Assembly: GCF_027594425.1 (NCBI RefSeq)
Contig: NZ_CP115159.1
Coordinates: 612,001-676,000, forward strand
Direction: 5' to 3'
Source: Zunongwangia sp. HGR-M22
Lineage (GTDB): Bacteria; Bacteroidota; Bacteroidia; Flavobacteriales; Flavobacteriaceae
DNA: 64,000 bases
Below, one piece after another: positions 30,681 through 38,586 of the stretch (position 1 is its first letter; the number at the start of each line of letters is the position of its first letter). The notes below the pieces were generated by a model. It was not told where the DNA came from. It did no database searches and was given only the letters and a program-made list of their open reading frames with translations. The position numbers and the translations under genes are program-made.

Positions 30681-31964
30681 ATGTCAGATAAAGCTATATT
30701 AGAATATCAAGGAAAAAAATATGAGTTCCCTGTAACTGAAGGAACAGAAGGTGAACTGGGTATTAATATTAAAACCCTTCGATCTGAAGCCGGAATGATA
30801 ACTTTAGACCGTGGATATAAAAACACAGGAAGCTGTGAAAGTGCTATCACTTTTTTGAACGGAGAAGAAGGAATCTTAAGATATAGAGGTTATGCCATCG
30901 AAGACCTTGCTGAAAAAGCAGATTTTCTAGAAGTAGCTTATCTTTTAATTTTTGGTGAATTACCAAACAAGCAGCAGCTTGATAAGTTTTACGGAGATAT
31001 AAAAGAAGAATCTGAGGTTGATGAGGAGATGAAGAAAATTTTGGATGGATTTCCAAAAGCTGCTCACCCAATGGGAGTTCTTGCCTCATTAACTAGTGCA
31101 TTAACTGCTTTTAATCCTGGTTCTGTAGATGTAGAATCAGAGGAGGATATGTATAAAGCAATTGTAAAGATTCTTGGTAAATTTCCAGTACTTGTTGCTT
31201 GGACACAAAGAAAGAAAAGTAGCCTTCCCCTTAACTACGGAGATGATTCTTTAGGATATGTAGAGAATCTGCATAAAATGATGTTTGAGAAGCCAGGCAA
31301 AAAATATAATGTAGATAAATCTGTGATTGAAGCATTAGATAAATTATTAATTCTTCATGCAGATCACGAGCAAAACTGTTCAGCTTCTACAGTAAGAATG
31401 GTAGGTTCATCTCATGCAGGATTATTTGCTTCTATCTCTGCTGGTATTTCAGCACTTTGGGGACCACTTCATGGTGGTGCTAACCAAGCGGTAATCGAGA
31501 TGTTAGAAGGTATCAAAGCTGATGGTGGAGATACACATAAATTTATGCAGAAAGCTAAGGACAAAGATGATTCTTTCCGTTTAATGGGCTTTGGGCACCG
31601 TGTTTATAAAAACTTTGACCCAAGAGCTAAGATTATTAAGAAATCTGCAGACGAGGTATTAAATGGTTTAGGAGTAGAAGATCCAGTATTGGACATCGCA
31701 AAAGGATTAGAGAAAGAAGCTTTAGAGGACGATTACTTCGTAAAAAGAAAATTATATCCAAACGTAGATTTCTATTCAGGAATTATTTATAGGGCTTTAG
31801 GCATACCAGTAGAGATGTTTACTGTGATGTTCGCTCTAGGAAGACTTCCTGGTTGGATTGCACAATGGAGAGAGATGAGACTTAAAAAAGAACCTATTGG
31901 TAGGCCAAGACAAATCTATGTAGGGGAAAACTTAAGAGAATTTAAGCCCGTTAGTGAAAGATAA
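30681..31964 (+). CDS. gltA: Citrate synthase (type II)
   Basis: The 427-residue enzyme condenses oxaloacetate and acetyl-CoA at the entry of the TCA cycle. Catalytic residues align with the classical ones: His264 in WGPLHGGANQA, His306 in GFGHRVYKNFDPRA and Asp363 in LYPNVDFYSG. The N-terminal domain of about 50 residues (LEYQGKKYEFPVTEGTEGEL) marks the hexameric, NADH-regulated bacterial type. A possible promoter is TTG at 30618-30620 with TAAATTCG at 30641-30648 (one mismatch). An intrinsic terminator follows. Confidence 0.97.
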   Translation: MSDKAILEYQGKKYEFPVTEGTEGELGINIKTLRSEAGMITLDRGYKNTGSCESAITFLNGEEGILRYRGYAIEDLAEKADFLEVAYLLIFGELPNKQQLDKFYGDIKEESEVDEEMKKILDGFPKAAHPMGVLASLTSALTAFNPGSVDVESEEDMYKAIVKILGKFPVLVAWTQRKKSSLPLNYGDDSLGYVENLHKMMFEKPGKKYNVDKSVIEALDKLLILHADHEQNCSASTVRMVGSSHAGLFASISAGISALWGPLHGGANQAVIEMLEGIKADGGDTHKFMQKAKDKDDSFRLMGFGHRVYKNFDPRAKIIKKSADEVLNGLGVEDPVLDIAKGLEKEALEDDYFVKRKLYPNVDFYSGIIYRALGIPVEMFTVMFALGRLPGWIAQWREMRLKKEPIGRPRQIYVGENLREFKPVSER

Positions 31965-31987
31965 AAGTACACTATTATAATTATTTG

Positions 31988-32018
31988 AAAAGCCTCATTA
32001 TTAAATGAGGCTTTTTTT
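31988..32018 (+). terminator. Intrinsic terminator after gltA
   Basis: AAAGCCTCATT (31989-31999) pairs with AATGAGGCTTT (32003-32013) over a very short loop, followed by T residues. It ends about 12 bases before the next start codon, so the next gene either has a promoter overlapping this element or depends on read-through. Confidence 0.85.
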
Positions 32019-32030
32019 ATATTTGGAAAA

Positions 32031-32951
32031 ATGTTAGCAATGCAGTTAAAGATTAATAACGAAACATCAAGATTAAGAGCAGTTGTTTTAGGAATCGCTA
32101 AAAATAATGGCGGTGCACCGGGACTTGATGAAGCTTACGATCCAAAATCTATAGAACATATTAAAGCCGGTACTTATCCTAAAGAAGAGGATATGGTGAA
32201 AGAGATTGAAGCGGTTGCTGAAGTTCTTAAAAAGTACGATGTCGAGGTGTTTAGACCTAAGATTATAGAAAATTATAATCAAATTTTTACAAGAGATATT
32301 GCATTTGTAATCGAAGATAAATTTATAAAGGCAAATATTCTTCCCGATAGAGAAAAAGAAATAAAGGCGATTGATCATGTAATCAATCAAATAGATCCAG
32401 AAAATATAATAAAACTTCCAGAAGAAGCTCATATTGAAGGTGGAGATGTAATGCCATTTGGAGATTATATTTTGGTAGGAACTTACATTGGCGAAGATTA
32501 TTCAGAATATATTACGGCAAGAACAAACATTCATGCAGTAAAAGCGCTTCAGGATATATTTCCGAAGAAAAAAGTAGTTTCTTTCAATTTAAAAAAGAGT
32601 AATGTAGATGCAAAGGAAAATGCCTTGCACTTAGATTGCTGTTTTCAACCCGTTGGAAAAGACAAGGCGATTATATATAAGGGAGGTTTTTTAGATTCTA
32701 AAGAATATCAATGGCTTGTAAATTTATTTGGAAAAAATAATGTTTTTGAAATTACTAAAGACGAAATGTATGATATGAATTCTAACATATTTTCGATTTC
32801 AGAAAAAGTAGTTATATCCGAGGAAAAATTTACGCGGCTAAATTCCTGGTTGCGTTCTCATGGTATTACGGTAGAAGAGGTTCCTTATTCACAGATTGCA
32901 AAACAAGAAGGTTTACTACGTTGTTCAACTTTACCTTTAATTAGAGACTAA
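32031..32951 (+). CDS. Arginine deiminase / dimethylarginine dimethylaminohydrolase-like guanidino hydrolase
   Basis: The 306-residue protein belongs to the guanidino-group-modifying superfamily, pentein fold. The catalytic residues seen are His200 in ALHLDCCFQPVG and Cys298 near the C-terminus in LLRCSTLPLIRD. The acidic motif HIEGGDVMPFGD and the loop YNQIFTRDIAFVIED also fit the family. It probably hydrolyses arginine or an N-substituted arginine; the exact substrate is not decidable here. An in-frame ATG at 32040 (MQLKIN) is an equally good start. It precedes a second enzyme of the same superfamily by one base (TAA-A-ATG), so the two are almost surely co-translated. Confidence 0.85.
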   Translation: MLAMQLKINNETSRLRAVVLGIAKNNGGAPGLDEAYDPKSIEHIKAGTYPKEEDMVKEIEAVAEVLKKYDVEVFRPKIIENYNQIFTRDIAFVIEDKFIKANILPDREKEIKAIDHVINQIDPENIIKLPEEAHIEGGDVMPFGDYILVGTYIGEDYSEYITARTNIHAVKALQDIFPKKKVVSFNLKKSNVDAKENALHLDCCFQPVGKDKAIIYKGGFLDSKEYQWLVNLFGKNNVFEITKDEMYDMNSNIFSISEKVVISEEKFTRLNSWLRSHGITVEEVPYSQIAKQEGLLRCSTLPLIRD

Positions 32952-32952
32952 A

Positions 32953-33879
32953 ATGAAACAGATCACAGATACCGTTCTTATGGTAAGACCCGTAGCTTTT
33001 AGAATGAATGAAGAGACGGCGGTTAATAATTATTTTCAAAAAGAATTAAAAGGAAAAGATGTAAACGAAAAAGCGCAGACAGAATTTGACGCTTTTGTGA
33101 AAAAATTGAGAGCAGTTGGTGTACATGTTATAGAGGTAGATGATATTGCTGAAGATAATACTCCAGATTCAATTTTCCCTAATAATTGGGTTTCTTTTCA
33201 TGAAAATGGAGAGATAGCTTTATATCCCATGTTTGCGGCAAACCGACGCAAAGAACGCCGTTTAGAGTATTTTGCAGAGCTGGAAGATGCCGGTTTTAAG
33301 ATCACTAATATTGTAGATTATACTTCTGCTGAAGACGATGATCTTTTTCTTGAAGGAACCGGAAGTTTAATTTTGGACAGAGAAAACGAAAAAGCATATT
33401 GTGCTTTATCACCTAGAGCAGATGAAGATCTTCTAATTGAATTTTGTGAAGATTTTGAATATACTCCAGTTATTTTTAATGCGTATCAAACCGTTGAAGG
33501 CAAGCGAAAACAAATCTATCATACCAATGTAATGATGTGTGTTGCAGAAGAATTTGCTGTAGTTTGTATAGATGCTATTGATGATGCGAAAGAGCGTAAA
33601 AATCTTTTAAAACATCTAAAGCAAGATAAAAAAGAGCTTATCGTTATTTCTGAAGAACAAATGCACGAGTTTGCTGGGAATATGCTTCAGGTGAAAGGTG
33701 CTTTTGAAAAAAAATATTTAGTAATGAGCGCGCGTGCGCATCAAAGTTTAACTCCAGATCAGGTAGCTAAAATAGAGAAGCATTCACAGATTTTAAGCAG
33801 TGATCTTAATGTGATTGAAACTTGTGGTGGAGGCAGCGCAAGATGTATGCTTGCTGAAGTTTTTCTACCGAAGGCTTAA
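32953..33879 (+). CDS. ctlX: Citrulline-utilisation hydrolase-like protein (CtlX-type amidinotransferase fold)
   Basis: The 308-residue pentein-fold enzyme has the active-site Cys298 in CGGGSARCMLAEVFLP and His190 in IYHTNVMMC. An N-terminal segment VLMVRPVAFRMNEETAVNNY and FPNNWVSFHENGEIALYPMF are typical of the family named for citrulline use in Francisella. LEGTGSLILDRENEKAYCAL carries the acidic catalytic residue. The direct pairing with an arginine-deiminase-like gene suggests stepwise breakdown of arginine via citrulline, but no carbamoyltransferase or carbamate kinase is adjacent. The product assignment is from family resemblance, so substrate certainty is moderate. Confidence 0.8.
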   Translation: MKQITDTVLMVRPVAFRMNEETAVNNYFQKELKGKDVNEKAQTEFDAFVKKLRAVGVHVIEVDDIAEDNTPDSIFPNNWVSFHENGEIALYPMFAANRRKERRLEYFAELEDAGFKITNIVDYTSAEDDDLFLEGTGSLILDRENEKAYCALSPRADEDLLIEFCEDFEYTPVIFNAYQTVEGKRKQIYHTNVMMCVAEEFAVVCIDAIDDAKERKNLLKHLKQDKKELIVISEEQMHEFAGNMLQVKGAFEKKYLVMSARAHQSLTPDQVAKIEKHSQILSSDLNVIETCGGGSARCMLAEVFLPKA

Positions 33880-33899
33880 AGCAATCAAATGGTAAAAAA

Positions 33900-35399
33900 T
33901 TAAGGCTGTTTTTTTCGAATTTCGATTACAAAAAGAACCATAATTATTGCTGTGAAAATAGCAAAAGGTAGTGAGCTAATAATTAGGAATTTTTGCATGG
34001 CATCTAGAACATCGCTCTCTGGTTTTACATTGCCAAGTAAAATAATAGCTTCAGAAAATAAAAGAATCAATACCGCCCAAATAAGGCGGTATTTCTTTTT
34101 TGGATCTTCACTGCCTTTATCACTAAACATACTTAAAACATAAATAGCCGAGTCTACCGAGGTTACCAAAAAACTAATCAATAAGATAACGGTGATAATA
34201 TTTGTGATATTAGAAAACGGAAAAGATTCGAAGAATCTAAATATAGAAGTAAAGACATTGTTGAATTCTCCATTGTAAGTTTGCATGCCTTCAATAATAT
34301 CAAAAGAAGATCCACCAAAAACGCTAAACCATAGAAAGCTGCCTAAAGATGGCAGGATTAAAACGCCCAATATCATTTCTCTAATAGTTCTTCCCTTTGA
34401 TATTCTCGCAATAAAAATCCCTGTAAAAGGTGCCCAGGCTAGCCAAAATGACCAATAATAATACGTCCAATCTGTTAAAAATTGCTTACCAGGATTAAAG
34501 TCGCCAATGGCTAAGCTTAACTGGAAAAAGTCTTTAAGATAATAACATGTGGCTATTAAAAATTGTCGTAGTATTTCAGCAATATCTGCTTGTAGAAATA
34601 CAAATATCATTAACACCATAGTGATATAAATATTCCAATTAGAAATACGTTTAATTCCCTTTTCTACACCCGAATATGCTGAAATGAATGCTAGGAGGCA
34701 AATAAGAAAAACTAATCCCATTACTATCCAAAGCGTTCCTGGTTGTTTTTCCATAAGATGGCTAAGGCCACCTTCTATTTGCGTTGTTCCTAAACCTATT
34801 GCTGCTACCAATCCAAAAACAGTAGTGAGAATAGTTAAAATATCGATACTTTTTGGTGCGGCCTCAATTTTACTAAGCTGAGGTAAACTCGTTCCAAGAA
34901 GAATAGTATTTTTTCGGACAAATAGGGAATAGCCAATTATTAATGCAAATATTCCGTAAAATGCCCAAGCTGTAAATCCCCATTGATAAAATGTGAATTC
35001 TAAAGCTATAATATCATTGGGATAATCTGTTTTTAAGGGAGGATTTTGAAACATGAATACAGGTTCCTGTACCGCTCGTAATAAAATCCCGGCGCCCATT
35101 CCCGCACTATACAGCATCGCAATCCAGGATAATCTATCAAATTGTGGTGGAGACTCACCTAAGCGAATTTTCCCGTATTTAGAAAAAGCGACGATCAAGA
35201 GAAATAGCACGCAAACTAATCCCAGCCAGAGATAAAATTCACCAAAAATTTCTCTTACCCAGATAGATGCGCTGTCGATAAATGAGTAAAATTCTATAGT
35301 AAAAGAAAAAATAAGAACCGAGAAAATAAATAGGATTAAAGCCGCGCAGTAAAAGAGCGGATTGTTTTTGATATCTGTATTGATGGTTTTGAAATTAAT
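33900..35399 (-). CDS. BCCT-family (betaine/carnitine/choline) transporter with non-standard start
   Basis: The membrane protein has about 12 expected helices, with the BCCT signature region GMGAGILLRAVQEP and the later WTYYYWSFWLAWAPFTGIFI and SVDSAIYVLSM. BCCT carriers import compatible solutes such as glycine betaine with Na+ or H+. The first ATG/GTG/TTG in frame is GTG at 35210, giving 436 residues and removing the first helix. The open frame continues upstream for 63 more codons (NPLFYCAALILFIFSVLIF and a periplasmic part up to EFYLWLGLVC). That is what a full-length BCCT of about 500 residues needs. The farthest plausible start is ATT at 35399-35397, overlapping the TAA of the upstream gene. 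The 5' limit given is therefore tentative. A second reading is that the gene has lost its start codon. Confidence 0.85.
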   Translation of the reverse strand: MNFKTINTDIKNNPLFYCAALILFIFSVLIFSFTIEFYSFIDSASIWVREIFGEFYLWLGLVCVLFLLIVAFSKYGKIRLGESPPQFDRLSWIAMLYSAGMGAGILLRAVQEPVFMFQNPPLKTDYPNDIIALEFTFYQWGFTAWAFYGIFALIIGYSLFVRKNTILLGTSLPQLSKIEAAPKSIDILTILTTVFGLVAAIGLGTTQIEGGLSHLMEKQPGTLWIVMGLVFLICLLAFISAYSGVEKGIKRISNWNIYITMVLMIFVFLQADIAEILRQFLIATCYYLKDFFQLSLAIGDFNPGKQFLTDWTYYYWSFWLAWAPFTGIFIARISKGRTIREMILGVLILPSLGSFLWFSVFGGSSFDIIEGMQTYNGEFNNVFTSIFRFFESFPFSNITNIITVILLISFLVTSVDSAIYVLSMFSDKGSEDPKKKYRLIWAVLILLFSEAIILLGNVKPESDVLDAMQKFLIISSLPFAIFTAIIMVLFVIEIRKKQP

Positions 35400-36843
35400 T
35401 GTTCAATTCTTTTTTAGGTTCTGAAGTAGTGATCTTGGTTATCATACCATCAAAAATAAAGTAATGAAAGGGATACATCGAGTACCAATACAAGCGCCCT
35501 AGTAACCCCTTTGGTCTAAAAGTGGCTGTTTGATGTACGATATCATCTTCATCAATGCAAAACTCTAACCAGGCTTCACCGGGAACTTTCATTTCAGCAA
35601 AAAGTAACAATCGTTTTTCTTCTCTATCGGCTAAAAGCACACGCCAAAAGTCAAGGGAGTCGCCCGGAGCCAATTTTGTAGGATGTGTTCTTCCACGGCG
35701 TAAACCAACGCCGCCGGCAATTTTATCTAAATAACCTCTAATTTTCCATAACCAGTTTCCATAATACCAGCCATTTAACCCGCCAATTGCCCAAATTTTG
35801 TCTAATGCTTCTTCAGGGTTTTCTGCCTTTTTTTGTTGCTTGTCAAAAACACAGCCGTATTTAGGAATTTGTATATACTTGTTTAATTCCTTTTTAAATC
35901 GACCGCTGCTAAGAGAATCTTTCCAGCTAGATATAACCTGATTTTGTTCAATTCTATGAAAAGCCATTTCTATAGCTTCTTTATAAGAAATAGTTTTTAT
36001 CCCTAGGATTTTTTCTAATTTATTATCTCTTGCAATCACTTCAACTTCCATACTGTCTACAAGATTCTGTGCTAATTTATATGAGGTTGAGGTTACAAAA
36101 TATAGCCAATGGGACGAGAGTTTAGCCGACATGACCGGAACGGTGAAAATCCAAAGTTTTAAACCTCTAACTTCAGCATATTTTAACATCATTTCTTTAT
36201 AAGAAAGGATATCTGGGCCACCAATATCAAAAGATTGATCGTAGCATTCTTTGTAACCAATAACACCGGTTAAAAATTTTATCACATCTCGGATTGCAGT
36301 AGGCTGGCATTTTGTTTTAACCCAGCGCGGTGTAATCATTATGGGTAACTTCTCGCATAAATCCCTAATAATTTCAAAAGAAGAACTTCCAGAGCCTACA
36401 ATAATCGCAGCACGTAAAACGGTGAGATGATAATCGCCTTTGTAAAGAATATCTTCTACCGCTTTGCGAGATTTTAGATGTTTAGATAGCTTATCTTGGT
36501 TTACCATTCCACTAAGGTAAATCACTTGTTTTACGCTGGTTTCTGCCATTAATTTGTTGAAATTCTTAGCAGCTTCAGCTTCCTGACTATCAAAATCTTT
36601 GGTGTTTCCACTCATCGAATGGATTAGATAATATGCAATATCAATATTCTTGATGTTATCTGGTGTAGCTGTATCTTGCAGTAAATCGATTTCAACAATT
36701 TCAACTTGTTTTATCAATTCCTTGTTAGAAGATAATCTATTTCTATTACGAACAGCACAAATTACTTCGTGTCCCTGTTCAATAAGTTCAGGGAGTAATC
36801 GCATTCCAATATAGCCGTTTGCACCGGTAAGTAAGATACGCAT
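35395..36843 (-). CDS. SDR-type NAD(P)-binding protein fused to a DUF2867 domain
   Basis: The 482-residue protein has an N-terminal Rossmann domain (MRILLTGANGYIG, glycine motif at residues 7-13) like atypical/extended short-chain dehydrogenases of the NAD(P)-binding NmrA-like group. Its C-terminal part is DUF2867 (GGVGLRRGRTHPTKLAPGDS, then FRPKGLLGRLYWYSMYPFHY). The ATG at 36843 is chosen because it puts the Rossmann strand at the N-terminus; an ATG at 36876 would add eleven unlikely residues. The family is widespread in Flavobacteria without a proven reaction. Its stop codon overlaps the putative ATT start of the BCCT transporter gene by one base, suggesting one transcript. Confidence 0.85.
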   Translation of the reverse strand: MRILLTGANGYIGMRLLPELIEQGHEVICAVRNRNRLSSNKELIKQVEIVEIDLLQDTATPDNIKNIDIAYYLIHSMSGNTKDFDSQEAEAAKNFNKLMAETSVKQVIYLSGMVNQDKLSKHLKSRKAVEDILYKGDYHLTVLRAAIIVGSGSSSFEIIRDLCEKLPIMITPRWVKTKCQPTAIRDVIKFLTGVIGYKECYDQSFDIGGPDILSYKEMMLKYAEVRGLKLWIFTVPVMSAKLSSHWLYFVTSTSYKLAQNLVDSMEVEVIARDNKLEKILGIKTISYKEAIEMAFHRIEQNQVISSWKDSLSSGRFKKELNKYIQIPKYGCVFDKQQKKAENPEEALDKIWAIGGLNGWYYGNWLWKIRGYLDKIAGGVGLRRGRTHPTKLAPGDSLDFWRVLLADREEKRLLLFAEMKVPGEAWLEFCIDEDDIVHQTATFRPKGLLGRLYWYSMYPFHYFIFDGMITKITTSEPKKELNN

Positions 36844-36926
36844 ATGATAATTTTCTTTAGAATAGAAACATCTCAAATTACCATTTTAATTGCTACCTTT
36901 CCTTAGGATTAATAAAATTTTATAAA

Positions 36927-37130
36927 ATGAATAACGTGCTGAAAATCGCACTTTTAATAATTGGTGTTGGTTTAATTGGATATGGGATTTACAGCTTGCT
37001 TTCTCCTGAAGTTATTCTAGAAGCAGAACCAATTGAAGTAGAAGCACAAAATAGCAATACCCAATCTTATGCCATGATTGCTTTTGGTTTACTTACTTTA
37101 ATTGGTGGTCTGGCATTTAATAGGCGCTAA
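36927..37130 (+). CDS. Small two-helix membrane protein, unknown function
   Basis: The 67-residue product has two hydrophobic segments (about residues 6-24, IALLIIGVGLIGYGIYSLL, and 49-63, YAMIAFGLLTLIGG). An acidic linker lies between them and an Arg-Arg end follows. It is transcribed divergently from the SDR gene. TACCTTTC at 36895-36902 is one base from the usual -7 element. The coding signal is modest but the hydrophobic pattern, ATG and the lack of overlap with other genes support a real gene. I do not recognise a named family. Confidence 0.65.
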   Translation: MNNVLKIALLIIGVGLIGYGIYSLLSPEVILEAEPIEVEAQNSNTQSYAMIAFGLLTLIGGLAFNRR

Positions 37131-37136
37131 TTCTCA

Positions 37137-37772
37137 TTAATTATTATCGAAGCCTATACCTAAAATGGTCATAGCTGAAGTGCTAATATATTCGATGCCA
37201 ATTGCAATAACTATAAAACCGATAATTCTTGAAATTGCGTTGATCCCTGAAGCTCCCAAATATTTCGCAATAAAATGAGCACTTTTTAGCATTAAAAAAG
37301 TAGAAAGACATACAGCGAAAATCGCTAAAATGGTGATTAATTTTTCTGAAGTTAAATGATAATCTTCATACATCCCGATAAGTAGGGAGATCGATCCAGG
37401 CCCAGCAAGCATAGGGATGGCAAGCGGAGTAAGAGAAATTCCTTCGCGCTGTTGTGCATCATCTTTCACGCGGTCGTTCATTCCTTTGTGTTTAGAAAAT
37501 GAGCCGGTTAGTAAGGCAAAGCCAGATGTGACAATAATTAATCCGCCGGCTATGCGTAAAGATTCAATACTAATTCCGAAGAATTGTAGAATATACCTGC
37601 CGCTAAAAAAGCAAATAGTTAAGATTACAAAAATATTTATAGCGGTTAAAAGTGACGTTCGTGCCCGCTCTTTGGAGTTATCTTCAGTGGTTAAACCTAC
37701 AAAAATAGGAATGGTGCCAAGCGGATTGATAACAGAAAATAAAGCCGCAAATACATAGATAAACAAATCCAT
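37137..37772 (-). CDS. MarC-family integral membrane protein
   Basis: The 211-residue protein has six predicted membrane helices. Family segments are FAALFSVINPLGTIPIFVGL at the N-terminus, LTPLAIPMLAGPGSISLLIG in the middle and GINAISRIIGFIVIAIGIEY near the end. The start at ATG 37772 gives MDLFIYVF; an upstream ATG at 37787 adds five residues. The function of MarC proteins is unknown despite the name, which came from a disproved link to antibiotic resistance. The gene converges with the 67-residue ORF, with 6 bases between them. Confidence 0.9.
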   Translation of the reverse strand: MDLFIYVFAALFSVINPLGTIPIFVGLTTEDNSKERARTSLLTAINIFVILTICFFSGRYILQFFGISIESLRIAGGLIIVTSGFALLTGSFSKHKGMNDRVKDDAQQREGISLTPLAIPMLAGPGSISLLIGMYEDYHLTSEKLITILAIFAVCLSTFLMLKSAHFIAKYLGASGINAISRIIGFIVIAIGIEYISTSAMTILGIGFDNN

Positions 37773-37945
37773 AATTTTTTTCGGCAAATATGCGCTAAGT
37801 ACGGTCGCTAAAAATTAAATAAAAATTAGCCTTAGATTATCAAAAATCGATAATTATACAGGCTATGTTAAGCGAAGTTCAAATAACGAAGACAGTGATC
37901 TATTTAACCAATATTCTAAACATACAACATCCTTAATTAGACATT

Positions 37946-38476
37946 TTATAGGTCATCGATACGAGTTGGAGCGTTTTCATCCTTATAATCGATTAGTTTT
38001 TTGAAGAACGTATGTACATTTTTATCTTTTGCAGCTACTTTTATAAAATAATGATCGCGATAAATTGAATATTCCTTGGCTTTTCCTTTGTAGATTTTTA
38101 GCTTCCAGAAAGGAATTACTAAGGCATAAGTTTCTAAAATTGCTCGAAATCTTACAATAATTCCGTTAGGCCTTATTTCGATATTGCAAGTATTGGTGTT
38201 GTTATCCAAAACAAGTAAGTTATGAATATCAATACTTACAGAAGTTATTTTTAATCGAGGCGATCCACTGCCTTTAAGTTTAAATCGATCTCTTAGTGTT
38301 AGTGTTTTGCCAACTTCGCGGTCGATTTTCTCTTTAATTTCAGGCTTATTGTAAGAAATATTCAATAACATCTGTTTTTCTTCAAAAGATAAGAAACTTC
38401 TCTTAGTTTTCGGCCAGTATCTTTGTATAGTTGAAATATAAGGATTTGCTATGCTAAGCCTTAGTAAAAAGGGCAT
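37946..38476 (-). CDS. Conserved hypothetical protein, no recognised domain
   Basis: The 176-residue product is basic and mostly beta-rich in its second half (LKITSVSIDIHNLLVLDNNT, then NIEIRPNGIIVRFRAILETY), with an N-terminal charged region. There is no signal peptide or membrane helix. I do not recognise a family. The gene is divergent from argS, and the -7 element of argS (38484-38491) lies only 8 bases beyond its start codon, so the two genes share a very compact control region. The 144 bases after it (37802-37945) hold nothing I can name. Confidence 0.75.
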   Translation of the reverse strand: MPFLLRLSIANPYISTIQRYWPKTKRSFLSFEEKQMLLNISYNKPEIKEKIDREVGKTLTLRDRFKLKGSGSPRLKITSVSIDIHNLLVLDNNTNTCNIEIRPNGIIVRFRAILETYALVIPFWKLKIYKGKAKEYSIYRDHYFIKVAAKDKNVHTFFKKLIDYKDENAPTRIDDL

Positions 38477-38483
38477 TTTCTGT

Positions 38484-38491
38484 TATCTTTG
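38484..38491 (+). promoter_or_regulatory. -7 element of the argS promoter
   Basis: TATCTTTG followed by C is a perfect Bacteroidetes -7 element (TAnnTTTG). The -33 region shows only TTAG near 38461, so the element is incomplete. Transcription would start near 38497, leaving a leader of about 90 bases. Confidence 0.6.
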
Positions 38492-38586
38492 CAGCGATTT
38501 TAAAAGTATTATAGAGAGAAATTGCTTCCCAATAAATCTGGGATTATAATATAAAAGCTCACTTAGTGAGTTAAAAACGCTATAAA

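Noticed and set aside
38419-38426. Second TATCTTTG promoter element for argS
   Set aside because: It lies inside the opposite-strand hypothetical gene, 160 bases upstream. The element at 38484 is better placed.
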